Under the pieces are notes generated by a model. It did no database searches. It had not been told where the DNA came from and was given only the letters and a program-made list of their open reading frames with translations. From Portulaca oleracea (taxonomy: Eukaryota > Streptophyta > Magnoliopsida > Caryophyllales > Portulacaceae), in the NCBI GenBank assembly GCA_029582165.1, contig CM055870.1, forward strand, positions 9,357,832 through 9,421,831: DNA of 64,000 bases. The letters are read 5' to 3'. The translations under genes and the position numbers were made by a program. Shown piece by piece: positions 22,270 through 34,112 of this stretch. Positions within the stretch are counted from its first letter, which is position 1. Each line of letters starts with the position of its first letter.

Positions 22270-22633
22270 TTAGTTACGTAAGTGAACTCAAAGGCAACAG
22301 AGTTTTCTAGATGTAGGAGGCTAATTTATCATTTCTTCCACTTTACCATTGGATACATGTACAAATGAAAGGTACATTTTCGTACAGCACATATATCATA
22401 TATGTATGCCCATTCTTCTGTGTTGGCTAGCTCTCCACATAAAAAGTTACAAGTGATATGCAAGGAGAGCAAATTTTTTAATGTGCTAAAAATACAAGAA
22501 TCAATCCAAAGCCTTCTGAGCACGTCCATGAATATGACAGTAGAATGCGAGCATAATATTATAAGCATAATTTAATCTAAGTTGACATTCTATTCACACC
22601 ATACCTGGATCTTCTTTCAGTATATATGATGCT

Positions 22634-23934
22634 CGTAGAACTTTCCCTCAAACATTCATGTCAAGGTAACCTACCAATATTTGAATACACATGATGCAAT
22701 GGTGATCTGTGAAAACTATGTAAAACAAGTTTAAGCTTGGCAAAGACTTTCATAATGCCCATTAATCAAGTACTAGTCTTTTAAGATTCTTTTCTTTAAC
22801 TAGAAATCCAATCAAAGCTTCCATTTACGACTAATGAGGACCCTAGCTAGTGCCTAGCTAAGACGAGTATCCGCCTCTAGTAAAGCAAAGACATCATCCT
22901 GGTTCCTACAACCATGTATCCGCCCCCGGTATGACAAACCTATTGCTGTTCTAAATATGGCAAAAGATATTGCCTACTATTTTCTATGAAAGGGAATATT
23001 GCTCACTGTTTCAAGTATATCATAATAATAGTAGCTAGCCTAATAGGTAGCTGAGATCAAGTCAGATGCTTGCCATGGCTAAAAGCAGATTCCTGATCAA
23101 ACCATTGCCTTGTTATTCAGTGGGCTTCAGAATTGTAGTGAACCAGCAGCTCCAAAGCATCACATGCAAGCATAAATTAAGATTACAACTATTTTCTTCA
23201 GCAATATTAAAGAGTTTCATGCAAATTTTAAAGTCATTTTGAGAGCTCTACACCGTATATAGTGGACATTTACAGTAATCCGGCCAGTTGGATTTATTAA
23301 AAGCTAAGTTTAGTAAGCTACACTAAAACTTTCAGAGCTCTTCAACAATTTTCAACAAAGGATTCCCATGAACATATGCACCAATTATGTCCTCATTTAC
23401 AGTCGGAAAATAGATCATTTTTGAATGGTTTATTATGCCATCGCTCTGAAGGGATTTATGCTGTCTTTGTCGAATTGTTCTATCCAGCTCACTTCAGGTG
23501 CAAATACCTAAACTCAGGGCTATGTGTCAGTTAAAATATAGCCGAAATAGTGAAACATAAGATCGGTTCAAAACGAGCTTGATCAAAATTTGGCTGCTAA
23601 GATTTTGAATTGAGTGATTTTAGCTCCGAGTCAGTAATAGGTCAAGGCAACCTTTGGACAGTTGCAACTTTTCGTAAGATTAATTAGTTATATATGATTT
23701 CCTTTATTCAAGTTCAAATTGAGTCGGGTCCTGAGTGTTGGCTTGCTCGGTAGATCCATTGAACCATCAACCACAAAGTCATTAACACGCATATAATGTC
23801 ACCACATTGAAAATCGTTGAGAAAGAGACTGTTTCTATAGAAAGTGGACGGCATAATGCCATGCTATACCTCTGAAATAAGATTGCAGCAGCTCCCATCA
23901 GCATATGCTTCTTCCATCCATCATGTCCTGGAGT
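22634..23934. other. Upstream region of glutaredoxin 2
   Basis: Non-coding, with blocks shared with 17.8-19.85 kb as described for the duplication. No gene or separate transposon recognised. Confidence 0.4.
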
Positions 23935-24010
23935 ATCAAAGGAAACAAAAACATATATGAACGGCAGGCAATCAGGTCACTATCACACAAGATCTTACAG
24001 AATAAAGTGA
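23935..24010 (+). promoter_or_regulatory. Conserved promoter block of glutaredoxin 2
   Basis: Counterpart of 19858-19932 (CAAAGGAAACAAAAACA, AATCAGGTC, CACACAAGATCTTACAGAA, TAAAGTGA). It ends 80 bp before the TATA box. Confidence 0.5.
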
Positions 24011-24089
24011 CTTCAGAAAAAGTACCATTCCTGTACAACTTTTGATCACATATCAAAGAGGCAGTACGATTCACCGACCCAGCTAGCCT

Positions 24090-24097
24090 TATAAATA
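24090..24097 (+). promoter_or_regulatory. TATA box of glutaredoxin 2
   Basis: TATAAATA, 131 bp before the ATG, in the same context (CTTATAAATAGGT) as in copy 1. Confidence 0.75.
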
Positions 24098-24220
24098 GGT
24101 AGCATGGTGACCAAGGTTTCTCCACATCAAGCAAGCCTGCAAGCAAAAACAAGATTGTATAATCACAAAGATTCAGTTCGTCATCAACACCCAGTTGAAT
24201 CCTTCTTTTTTACAACAGGA

Positions 24221-24532
24221 ATGGACGCTTTGAACCGTTTGGTGGCGGAAAAGCCAGTTGTGATCTTCACTAATAAGGGCTCCTCTTGCATGAGCCACTC
24301 GGTGAAGCAGATCATCAGCAGCTATGGTGCGCATGCCACGGTCTATCAGCTGGATGATCTGCCCAATGGCCAAGAAATTGAAAAGGCACTTCAACGGTTA
24401 GGAGTCGGGCCTAGCATTCCCGCAGTCTTTATAGGTGAGAAGTTAGTCGGAGGAGCTAAAGAAATAATCAGTCTCCAGATACAAGGAAGACTCACACCTC
24501 TGCTCAAGGAGGCAAGAGCAATATGGGTGTAA
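24221..24532 (+). CDS. CC-type glutaredoxin, copy 2, active-site cysteine replaced
   Basis: 103 residues, intronless, very close to copy 1 (MDALNRLVAEKPVVIF, then the same SVKQIISSYGA, LQRLG and LVGG segments), with LTPLL and C-terminus AIWV. The difference is at the active site: instead of TKSSCCIS it reads TNKGSSCMS. There is one extra residue, and the position of the first, normally nucleophilic cysteine is Ser22 while the second cysteine (C23) stays. In CC-type glutaredoxins the motif is CCxC/S/G. The reading frame is otherwise clean and the LxxLL motif is kept, so the protein may still bind TGA factors but with altered or absent redox activity. An in-frame ATG at 24104 would add 39 residues but lies within 10 bp of the TATA box. 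Confidence 0.92.
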   Translation: MDALNRLVAEKPVVIFTNKGSSCMSHSVKQIISSYGAHATVYQLDDLPNGQEIEKALQRLGVGPSIPAVFIGEKLVGGAKEIISLQIQGRLTPLLKEARAIWV

Positions 24533-26860
24533 CAATAGCCATGTTTGATGTTTCTATCCCACATTTTCTCCTACTAGGATGGTTATGTACAACACTGGGG
24601 TAAACACCCATATATGTAAAAATATTTCATATTGAGATTCTTACGAGGGTCTGCTGACATGTATGAAATCAGAATATAGAAAATTAGTGAATAAATATAC
24701 TTCATAATTTCATCTTAAGATCATTTTCTTCAAGTCCTTTTATTAACATCAACACCAAAGACAAAGAATACATGGCCATCATTGCATTACATGAAAATGC
24801 ATGTTCAACAGTCTTGACAGCATAGCTTAGATATTACTGCACTTTGGTTTGCTCTGGCACTTGGGATGATTTTTTTCGATATTATGGCTTTCCGAAGATG
24901 TCTAATATATATATATAGGCTTCAAGAAAGGGTGGAAGCATGGAAAAACTTAATGTGGATAATCTGTTTATGTGCATGGAAGCCAAACTGATCAACTGAG
25001 GTTAGGTGCAGACAACAGAAGAAATTGTAATCCGCAAATCTGCCATGCAGAACCATTTCTAGACCATCTTTTCAAACAAATCAAACCAGACCCTTGTGCT
25101 CCCTCAGAAATATGCAACTTAGAGAGCACAAATCTTACTGAAATGCTGACAGGCCCCTCACGTTGGAACCTAAGGTTAAGACATTAATTACTCGGTAATC
25201 CATGACAAAATTAGGACTACATGGCAACTTAGAGAGCATGTGTTTTACTGAAAGAGAGACCACTTATGAGTTATGACCATGACACGTATACCTTCATCGA
25301 GCTGCCACGTTCTAATAAGAATCTGATTTTGCAAAAGTTCATATTTTGTAATATCCAATCATATTAAGTATGCACTCTCAGCTTAAGCACAGCACTGCCA
25401 AGAGCATATTAGAGCTGATGTTAGAACTGATATTATTCACATAAGCATGCATCATCATAATGGGTACGGCTCATCACTGGGTAGAGGATTCTTTCATGAC
25501 GCCTTTGTCCTTTTGGCATTTAGACGTCGGTAGAGGTACGGCTGCCAATTGATTTCACATAAAGAGAAAGGAAAAGTGGCCAAGATGCCTAATCAACATA
25601 AGCATTTTGCATTTTGTGTGCAAAACATGCATGTAAATGACTCAAAGCCTTCTTGTGAGGCAAAGAATAATCTAAAATTCTTCCTTCTGCAGGAAAAAAG
25701 ATAAGAATATCTCATTTAGCTCTGAATTCAGTCCTTACAAACGTCATTCAATAAATTCCTCTGATCCAGCATATTCTTTACTACCTAAGTCATGTACCCT
25801 GTTTGAGGAGGGTAACTGCCCTCAGTTTAACTTGACCCTTAGCTATACCAAAAGCTCATTAAGTTATCACATCCATTTCAATATGCTTTTTCTTTACCAG
25901 AACTACCATAAGCGAAGAAATGAGTGATTTGTACCTCATTGTATCTTCGTTTGGAGTTCTGTTCGATTTCAACCCACTAGGAAGGATTGCACTATATTGT
26001 CTGGGAAAGGTTCGATAGAGAGATTAAAAGCAGTTATTTTATGCAACAAACGGAGATAAACTAATAGATGAAATACATGAATGGAATCATAATACTAACA
26101 AAAACTAGTAGAAAATTGCAATTGTTTTGCAGTAGCTAGACTGATACTAACTAGAAAGTTTTTCATAAAATTTAGTTTGTAAGTGTCAAAAAGAACTGAC
26201 AAACTTTTTGAAATATCACAAAAACAGAATAAAATCAATTAGGTCTTGCTTGAGACCTTTTATGAATCAATGGTAAACTGAATAATAATCTATTTGGGTT
26301 AAACGCGGGTCAGGTCGGGTCTTAAATCCGGAGACACCAACCCACATGTAAGTCAAAGCTCCCCTGACCCACAGCAATGATCAAAAGTAAATTTTATGAT
26401 TGCATCAATTTTCATCGTAAACATCCTAATTTTCAGCAATACACACCATTTTACCAGATAAAAGTCTGAACTCCAAGTGATATGAACATTCAACATTTTA
26501 CCAAATATCTGATAAATGAAAGGCCAAAGGAAAGAAAAAGTTTCCACATCAAATTTCGTAATTATTACAACACTTTACCAAATAACGGTTGAAACTCCAA
26601 ATTACATCAACAAGAACTATTCTTTATTTTTATTCTTTCCCTCAAATAAAGCATATTTTGATTTTTTTTTTCATGTTAGCAGATCCCTCTGCCCAAGCCC
26701 AAGCCCAACCCTCACCAAGTGCGCGTCCCCTCATTTAGCGGATCAGTCGGGTCAAGAAAAAGGAAAAAAAAAAAAACCCCTCACCTTCAAATTTTCGGTT
26801 CAGGTCAGGCAAGTCTCCGGCCCACAAATGTGGTCTAATTTAGGGTAACACTCGTAAAAC
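24533..26860. other. Downstream of glutaredoxin 2, no gene
   Basis: Non-coding. 25680-25865 repeats copy 1's 3' flank. Near 26280-26345 and 26680-26830 there are CGGGTCAGGTCGGGTC-like words similar to those of the hAT elements, plus an A-run at 26762-26776, perhaps a decayed hAT element. No ORF with recognisable content. Confidence 0.35.
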
Positions 26861-28175
26861 TAGACCTGGCAATCGGATGGATCGGATCGGATTCGGATCG
26901 GATTAACTCGGATTCGGATTTTTCGGATCAGCCGTACTCTGGTTCGGATTCGGATTCGGATCGGATGGGGTTCGGGTTCGGATTGACTCGGATGTGTTTT
27001 GTCGGGTTCGGATCGGATTCGGACCGGGTTTAATCGGATCGTAATGTTCGGGTGGGATTCGGGTTCGGATTGACTCGGACGGGTTTTTGTCGGGTTCGGA
27101 TTGACTCGGATGGGTTGTGTCGGGTTCGGATCGGAATATGACCGGTTTTGATTGGATCAGGATCCTTCAGGTTATAGTTGGATCGGGTGGGGTTCGGGTT
27201 CGAATTCACTCGGATGGGTTTTTGTCGAGTTTGGATCGAATTAGGACTGGGTTTGATCAGATCGAGATCTTCGGGTTGTTTTTGGATCGGACCAAACTCG
27301 GATCTAAGTTTATAATATTGGGTAAACAATCTAAACATGTCATATACACCGAAGTAATGAAATTAGTCTATAATTTTATGCCAATTACACAGACCTTGTT
27401 TGAAAAATTTGTAGTTTAGATATATAGTGGTTGTGGATTGGCGGATGGTTTCGAATAAACGTCTACTAAGCTCTAAATTCATAATTTTAAAAATCAAAAT
27501 ATATAATTTATAAATTAAAGGTAATCATCTCAAAATTTACAAAAATCCAACTTAAAAGTAAAGTTGAATTATATAATTTATAAATTATAATGGTACCAGA
27601 CATTTTTTATTGTGATTGGTCGAATTATAATCGAGTCGGCTTAGTTTGGTTCTATTTCGGGTCGAATGTGTGTCGAGCAGGGTGAAACTCCATTCGAACA
27701 ATTTTCAAATTCAGGTTAAATCAAATTTGACTCGGGTCGGATGCAGCTTGAATAAGATAAAATTCGGTTCTTGCAATTTTCGGATTCGGGTTAAATCGGA
27801 TTTGGCTTGGCCTGGTCGATAAAATTCGTGTCGCAAATTCGATTCGTTAACTCGGATTTGGCAATGCTCGAGTCGGGTTCAGATCGGATCAAATTATTTC
27901 GGATGTGGCTCAGGTCGGGTAAAAATCAGTTCGGGCAATTTCGGATTCGGGTTAACTCGGATTTGGCAATGCTCGGGTTGGGTTCGGATCGGATCGGATT
28001 ATTTCGGATCTCTTTCTTATTCGGTAAAATTCGGGTTGAGATTCGGATCGGATTCGGGGTCGGATTATCTCCGGGTTCGGATCAAGACCGGATCATCCAT
28101 TTCGGTGTCGGATCGGATTCGGATTCGGATTTTTCGGATCGGATTTCGGATCTCGGATCAGCTTTGCCAGGTCTA
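26861..28175. mobile_element. hAT non-autonomous element packed with CGGAT repeats, 1,315 bp
   Basis: Ends TAGACCTGGCAATCGG and GCTTTGCCAGGTCTA form inverted repeats with TAGACCTGGCAA in common, and the exact 8-bp duplication CGTAAAAC lies on both sides (26853-26860 and 28176-28183). Both outer parts (26870-27300 and 27640-28160) are made almost entirely of TCGGAT, TCGGGT and TTCGGATTCGGAT words, dozens of times; an AT-rich stretch (27310-27600) lies between. There is no transposase. ORFs of 100 and 132 codons here are translations of the repeat (for example NPNPTRS) and not genes. Confidence 0.94.
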
Positions 28176-28183
28176 CGTAAAAC

Positions 28184-28759
28184 TCATTCTTTGATAACAT
28201 ATTAAACACATTTGTATTAAAAAGTCGATTAATTTATAACTTACCACTTTACCAGTAGTATCAAACCTTCTAAAGCCATCTCTCAAGCAACCTGCCTTAC
28301 CATAACTCTTAATTGGGACGGTCTCACTTTAGAGTGTACAAAAATTAATAGCCTTATTTGCAGATTCCCCAGGGAAATCGATATATATTAGCAGATGGGC
28401 ATTGATTACACATTTGTAAATATTTTTCTGAATAATGGGCAAGCATATAATTTCGACGAACGAAGACAGCTTGGTTTTGATAGAATGAATAACGGGCCTT
28501 CCACTTTAAGAAGATTGTCTCTTGTAACAGGCATGAAAATTAATAAAATTTTGGATCGAGAAGATTTCTTATTAACGTGACTGTCAAACAACTTTTCGTC
28601 TTTTACAACAAAAGGAAGTCGAAGGATGCTTTATCCAAGTGTGCCTCTCGTAGTGCTCAGTCTTACAAAACTCAGATACTTCAGAAAGAAGGTAAAAGCT
28701 GCATGGCTACACAATAATTTACCCATCGAGTGTGTTACTTCCTGTTGAGCTTATTTTAA
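28184..28759. other. Intergenic; one unassigned 61-codon ORF
   Basis: At 28395-28580 an ORF reads MGIDYTFVNIFLNNGQAYNF and continues with a charged, ordinary-looking composition (DRMNNGPSTLRRLSLVTG). It looks more protein-like than the surrounding ORFs, but I do not recognise it; it could be a gene fragment. No start context or splice sites support a gene. Confidence 0.25.
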
Positions 28760-29310
28760 GAATATAAAAGGATTTTAAGTATGTTGGAAACATATAAGAC
28801 AAGTTTAAGGGTCAACATGAGTGTCAACGCGTTCATATTGATCAACACGCATCATGTTGGTGTCCAGAACCCAAGAAAATCCAGAACAGGCCAACACAGG
28901 ACGTTTTGGCCCTGACACAGCCGTGTCAAACCATAACAAGCCCAACACGGGTTGTGTTGCCCCGACACAGTCGTGCCAGTTTGACACGAGTCGTGTAATT
29001 GTGCAGATTGTATTAAATGTTCCAACTTGTAGTTTAATCTGAGTGATTAACGGTTAATGACATTTTATCATGTGATCATCTACTACCCAACCACTAGATT
29101 TTTGATATAGCATGTGGTCAAATCCATTATAATAATATTGACACTCTTTAAGGACTCGCATTAATGTGATTGACTAAACCTAAAAGGGTTCCCCTATAAA
29201 TAGAGATGACTCTCAAGCCATTTGGATCATCCTCTTATCCAATCACTTCTCTCTTGTCTAAACTGCAACTATACTTGAGTGATCTTCTTGAGGTGAAACC
29301 TCAGTTATGA
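28760..29310. repeat. Retroelement LTR-like repeat
   Basis: Contains stretches such as CCTGACACAGCCGTGTC, CCCAACACGGGTTGTGTTG and CCCCGACACAGTCGTGCC, then a promoter-like CCCTATAAATAGAGATGAC and a leader-like continuation. This combination is usual for an LTR, but I see no ends or duplication. Confidence 0.35.
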
Positions 29311-30780
29311 ATGGGAATTGGGTGGATGGGTGGGGAATGCCCATACCCATGATTTAACCATAGGTAAGGGCATACTAGCCCTGTCCACCCATCTTCCCTA
29401 ATACTCAGATGGGTAGTATCCCCATTGGTATTATCCGTTGGCTAAGAAGCACAGACTCGGACATGTGCCATGGATACGACACGACATGGACACGGGGACA
29501 CATGATTTTTGAAAAGATAAGGACACATAGTCTAGCACGTGCCCTAATTTTACATAGTACTTCATAAAATACCAAATTCTATTTTAAAAATGTTTGTTAA
29601 TAACAACATTTTCTCTGATAATTTATGAATTGCAAAACTATATCTAAAACATAAAATATAATTAAATAATGGGAGATGGACAAAGTTATCTGAAAGCGGG
29701 ACAAAGGCATGAGTAAGATGGTAAAACAACATGCAAGAACAATGATGTATTGAGAAAAGGATATCATAGTTGAGGATGTTTCATAGATGTAGGCTAGCCG
29801 AAAATGTGATGCCTACAAATGATTCAGAAGTGTCCGAAGGCTGGGATTCGCATGTCCACCATGAGTCCTCCAAGGGTCGGAATTTTATTTTGATAATTAT
29901 ATAGAGGACACGTTTCTTCGCGTGTCCGAGAGTGTCAGTGTCTGATACGTATGCATGAGTAACTTTGCAAACCAACTTGATAAAGGTTTTCAATTAAGGT
30001 TTTTGATGTGGTCCCGGAATTCAGCCTCTCCATGAACTTCAATTCGTGGAGAGAAGATTGTCTATATCTGGATCCCCTAGACCTTGCTCAAACGTGTTCC
30101 CTTGGGAGTTTTTTTTGTTCTTGTTGTCGTCTCTCAATGTATAAGTACAATGAGCTCAATAAATGGCAATCCCTCATAGTGGAATTGTATGAGATTGTAT
30201 CCATAAAAGTATTTCCACATACGCATTTTGTCAAACCAAAGCTTCACAAACTCAAGACAAATTCGTATATGGATGATTAAATTGGCAAAACTTTATTTCC
30301 AAAATCAGCATTTTTTTATATTTAATTCAATAAACCCAAGCCCCATACATTAATTTATAGCTTACAAATCAAAAGGCGGTTTGATAGAGTCGCGCCAAAC
30401 TATCCAATTAATGACTCTTAAAAAGTCACTGTATGTAACGAAATATATTTGCCAATTAACTAAATTGTATTTATCTCTCTACTTTCTCTCTGGGTACATA
30501 CCCCCTGTTTTTCTTTGTCTCCCTCCTTTCTTTCTGTAAAAGTGGTAGTGTGCTTTGATCTACTGGCGTTGGGGTTGGTTTCTTCCTTGATTAGTTTGTA
30601 GTAATAACACTTCATTATCTATGGGAAGTAATGGACATGTGGGTATCCATTTGTCGGTTACCCGTATCCTCTTACCCACCATCCATGTTCAATGGGTATT
30701 ACCCACCCATCCTGAATGGGTAAGGGTGGATACCCATTAAATGGGTATGGAGTGCTACCGATAACTTTAGAGCGAGAAAT
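29311..30780. repeat. Mosaic of transposon-like repeats
   Basis: ATGGGTA/TACCCAT words are dense at 29317-29440 and 30630-30770, and GGACACG/CGTGTCC words at 29455-29560 and 29905-29950. Each pair could be the subterminal parts of an element resembling the hAT elements elsewhere, one inserted in the other, but I could not fix ends or duplications. ORFs at 29781-29993 and 30008-30280 have no recognisable content. Confidence 0.35.
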
Positions 30781-31360
30781 AAATCCTTTCTTAGTGTTCA
30801 AGTGAGACTAAGTTTATCGCTTTGAACAGTTACATTACAGTATTGTAAATAGTTCTCAAGGAAAGTGTGTTCATCCACGGCCTGAGTCTTGTCCAAGTGA
30901 GTGAATCCATTGTTTCTATGCCATATAAGCCCTTTTCTCCAACACTTCCAAATGATACACTAGGGCTGCGATGTCTTCTCCCAGTGGTTCATCTGGTAGG
31001 TCAAGGCTTGTTTATGGCTGGGTCGGCCCTCCAAGGATACTAGTTTTGATCAGTCATTCTGATTTGGATCTGGAAAGTGCTGCTTATTGCTTAAACTGTT
31101 CTCTTATAAAATTAACAATTTTGAAGTGCCATATAACTTGAGTACCTCTTATAACAGATTTTACCCTTCACTAGTGTCAACACATTTTCAGTTAGACTAC
31201 CCTAAAAGTTCTAGCCTGTCTAAAACTGTAAGCATTAATGAATAAGCAACAACAGAGATGCAAGTTACAACGCCTCTGAGGCGTTGCATCAAATGACACC
31301 TAGCAAATTCACCAAGAATGACCACTGTGTGCATGTGTTTGTTTGTTTGTGTGTGTATGA
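30781..31360. other. Intergenic, nothing recognised
   Basis: No gene, repeat or transposon end seen. Confidence 0.3.
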
Positions 31361-31401
31361 GTCTGTGTGTGTGTGTGTGTGTGTGTGCGCGCGCATGTGT
31401 G

Positions 31402-31491
<90 letters not shown>
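31361..31491. repeat. Compound (GT)n-(GA)n microsatellite
   Basis: About 80 bp of GT with short GC interruptions, then about 50 bp of GA. ORFs in all frames here encode Thr-His, Cys-Val, Ser-Leu or Arg-Glu repeats and are artefacts. Confidence 0.95.
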
Positions 31492-31492
<1 letters not shown>

Positions 31493-33642
31493 CTAGAGAG
31501 CCATACAAAGGAAGAAATACATAAGTCATAACCAATATCTAGCATCCACATCAGCTGGAGAATCCATTGCACAAAAAGTCATCCTGCATATCAAGATCTG
31601 TTGTCAAGTAAAGAAGATTTTGAAGCAGAAACGATAACAAGCTTGCAGAAAACAGCTTTCATTGATGTACTGCAGATGCTAGAAGTATATTTTCACAATG
31701 GACCCAGAATAAGAATATCTCTCTTTATAAGCATCAGGAACATTATAAAGCAACAATTCACCAATAGTCTCTCTGCAAAGCTAAAGAGACATGATGGGTT
31801 AACTTTGGCAACTTGCATTTCAGTATATCTCAGGGCCTGTTTAGATATATATCTATATCTATGTGATGCGAGGAGTCGACCTTGTCTTTCCCTCTTTTTC
31901 AATCAGATAATATGACAACTCACAACCCACTGTTTAACACTTCCATACCCCATTAACATTATTCATGTCAGTATATTCTATCATGAACATGAACATCGCT
32001 TCCAGTCAGATTCATTTAACGAAATTGGTACAAAAGACTTCTTTCAAAAGGGTTCTTGTGGTTATGCTCAAGTAGTTGCATATTTAGATCAGGTCTGAAG
32101 CAGTCGATGGATTTGCTTGGATCAGACGAGGTCTAATTATGTCACTCATGTGGTGTATGACTGTATGTCATCTTTTTTATCACAGTGCATTGTGAGTACT
32201 GAGTACTACTCAAGCAAATAATAGATTGGTACATTTTGAGTCAGCCAATTCAGGCTCAGAGATAAATTTACAGAAATCACAGCTGACATTTAGATTTCAG
32301 TTTCAAACTACAAAACCACAGAATGAATAAGTTGACAGAAATGCCAAACCTGACATTTAGATTTCAATTTCAAAGAGCACCCGGGGATATCTTTAGAGAT
32401 GCCAAAATGAATGTGGAGAATCTGGGAATGGAACAGTACCTTTCTGAGGTTTAAAGAGAAGGGTTTATTGTCCCTAACTTGTCACAGAAAGAGGGGAGCA
32501 AATTTGGCCCTTGACAATCTATAGAGCTGGTTGCAAAGTTCTGTAGAGCATATTGTCAACCACGTGAACACTGAACAGAACCTCCCCACGTGGCAAATCT
32601 GAGCTAAATGTCCCACTTGAGTCTTGGTCACCCCCTTCGGCTTGAACTATCATATCGAAGCAAAATATCTCCTCTGAAGATAAAATAGATCAATAGCACG
32701 CTAATGTCATTTCAATTCATCCATATTGTTCAATGCTAGTAACTGATGTTACTGATCTATCATAAAGAGTTAGCGAATATGCTATTTTAGTCCAGCAACT
32801 GCAGGTGTCATGATATTTCATCATCAATCAGAAGAAGTCAAAGGAATGACAGCACACTTAATTAGTTAGCAAGAGCCTTTGTCATCTTCTAGTCAACTCA
32901 GTTTAGTTGTATCAGGTGGCAGACAAGGACTTAAGGAAGAAAAAAGCTTACGGCAAACTAAAAAAATCCAACATCACCCGGCACATGAAAAAATGCTGAT
33001 AAGGCTTACGTATCAAAAACCTTTTGCAAGCGACTGTAGCATTCAGCATTATTGATGAGTAACTGAAACATTTGCACCAATGTAAAAGAAGTAAAAAGGA
33101 ACCTCTTTAAAAGTTACTAAGTTCTAACAGAAGTTGATCAGTGATATTTCACTACTAACAGAATATTTAACCATCCATCCTATCAATATTTGCTATTAAC
33201 ATTTACAACTTTCGTCTCCCTGCACCCCAGATGGTACTTGCAACTTCAACACCGTTTAGGAAGAATACGCCCTTCAATTTAGAGTTTAGACTAAACATGA
33301 ACTTATAACAAAATGACTGAGTCCAAAATTTCAAGACACATACATGTGGGATGCCAAAGCCAGGCATAAGCAATGAAATTCCACTACAACGTTGCCTTCA
33401 GTAAACAAACCAACGACACCTCAGTAAACAAACCAATGACACCTCACGTCCTTGTGCAAAAGGAACCTCTAAAAATTATGCCCTAACTTGGCAGTTGTTA
33501 TGCTAAGCAAGGCAGGGCATAAGACACATGAACCAGTGCCTAAGCGACAGAAGAAACGAGAAAAGGCTTACTTTTGCAGCATCAGATATTCCTTATCCAT
33601 CTGAGATAGGCAAAATGAACCCACTATCTGCACCAAACTACC
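31492..33642. other. Upstream region of glutaredoxin 3
   Basis: Non-coding. Two small direct repeats: GACATTTAGATTTCA at about 32285 and 32350, and a 23-bp unit CAGTAAACAAACCAA plus TGACACCT twice at about 33400-33446. No gene recognised. Confidence 0.4.
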
Positions 33643-33650
33643 TATAAATA
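33643..33650 (+). promoter_or_regulatory. TATA box of glutaredoxin 3
   Basis: TATAAATA in CCTATAAATAGAGG, 146 bp before the ATG. Confidence 0.75.
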
Positions 33651-33788
33651 GAGGTTCTGTATTTCATGCTCCTCATAACAAAAAATCCACCGAGTTACCT
33701 TCACAAGAAAGCAACAAAACCACCACCAACTCCTCTGCCCTTAACAAGGTTTCTTCCTCATCAAAATCACAGTTTGTTCCCAGTAGCT

Positions 33789-34112
33789 ATGGACACAATA
33801 AGGAGTCTAGTGGAAGACAAGCCACTGGTTATCTTCAGCAAGAACTCCTGTTGCGTAAGCCACTCCATGAAGCAATTGATAACCAGCTATGGAGCAAACC
33901 CAACAATATACGAGCTTGATGAGCTTCCAAATGGGCATGAAATAGAAAGGGCATTACAGAAGCTTGGGTGTAAACCAGCTGTACCGGCTGTTTTCATCGG
34001 TCAAGAGCTTGTAGGAGGGGCCAATGATGTCCTCAGCCTACAAGTTCAAGGCAAGCTCGTGCCTATGATGATGAATGCTGGTGCTATATGGATTTGGCAT
34101 AGAACAAACTAG
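33789..34112 (+). CDS. CC-type glutaredoxin, copy 3 (extended C-terminus)
   Basis: 107 residues, intronless. Visible: LVIFSKNSCCVSHSMKQ with active site CCVS (21-24), YELDELPNGHEIERAL, the glutathione-site region AVPAVFIGQELVGG, then LSLQVQGKLVPMMMNAGAIW. Here the usual LxxLL TGA-contact motif is LVPMM, and the family's terminal ALWL is replaced by AIWIWHRTN, which runs five to six residues past the usual end. Copy 4 has the same features, so the pair shares an ancestor distinct from copies 1 and 2. The start at 33789 gives the usual N-terminus; the ATG at 33666 lies only 16 bp after the TATA box. Predicted role as redox-linked adaptor to TGA factors; binding may differ because of the changed motif. 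Confidence 0.93.
   Translation: MDTIRSLVEDKPLVIFSKNSCCVSHSMKQLITSYGANPTIYELDELPNGHEIERALQKLGCKPAVPAVFIGQELVGGANDVLSLQVQGKLVPMMMNAGAIWIWHRTN

Larger units (their letters stand above)
16030..25870. repeat. Ancient tandem block duplication with one glutaredoxin gene per copy
   Basis: Copy 1 runs about 16030-21120 and copy 2 about 22270-25870. Matching pieces in the same order are 16033-16100 with 22274-22410 (GTACATTTTCGTACAGCACA), 16250-16300 with 22570-22622 (AAGTTGACATTC), 18970-19170 with 23570-23770 (GCAACCTTTGGAC), 19640-19830 with 23755-23885 (AAAGTGGACGGCATAA), the promoters and genes, and 20920-21120 with 25680-25865 (AACTTGACCCTTAG, TATACCAAAAGCT). Copy 1 is longer mostly because of the solo LTR at 16407-17676. 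Flanks diverge more than the coding sequence. Confidence 0.8.

Noticed and set aside
24104..24220. N-terminal extension of 39 residues on glutaredoxin 2 (in-frame ATG at 24104)
   Set aside because: The ATG lies only 7 bp after the TATA box, so it should be before the transcription start; the matching ATG in copy 1 is out of frame.
27030..28205. ORFs with NPNP or DSDSD repeats
   Set aside because: They are translations of CGGAT/CGGGT repeats inside a hAT element.
31197..31572. ORFs rich in Thr-His, Ser-Leu and Cys-Val
   Set aside because: They are microsatellite translations.
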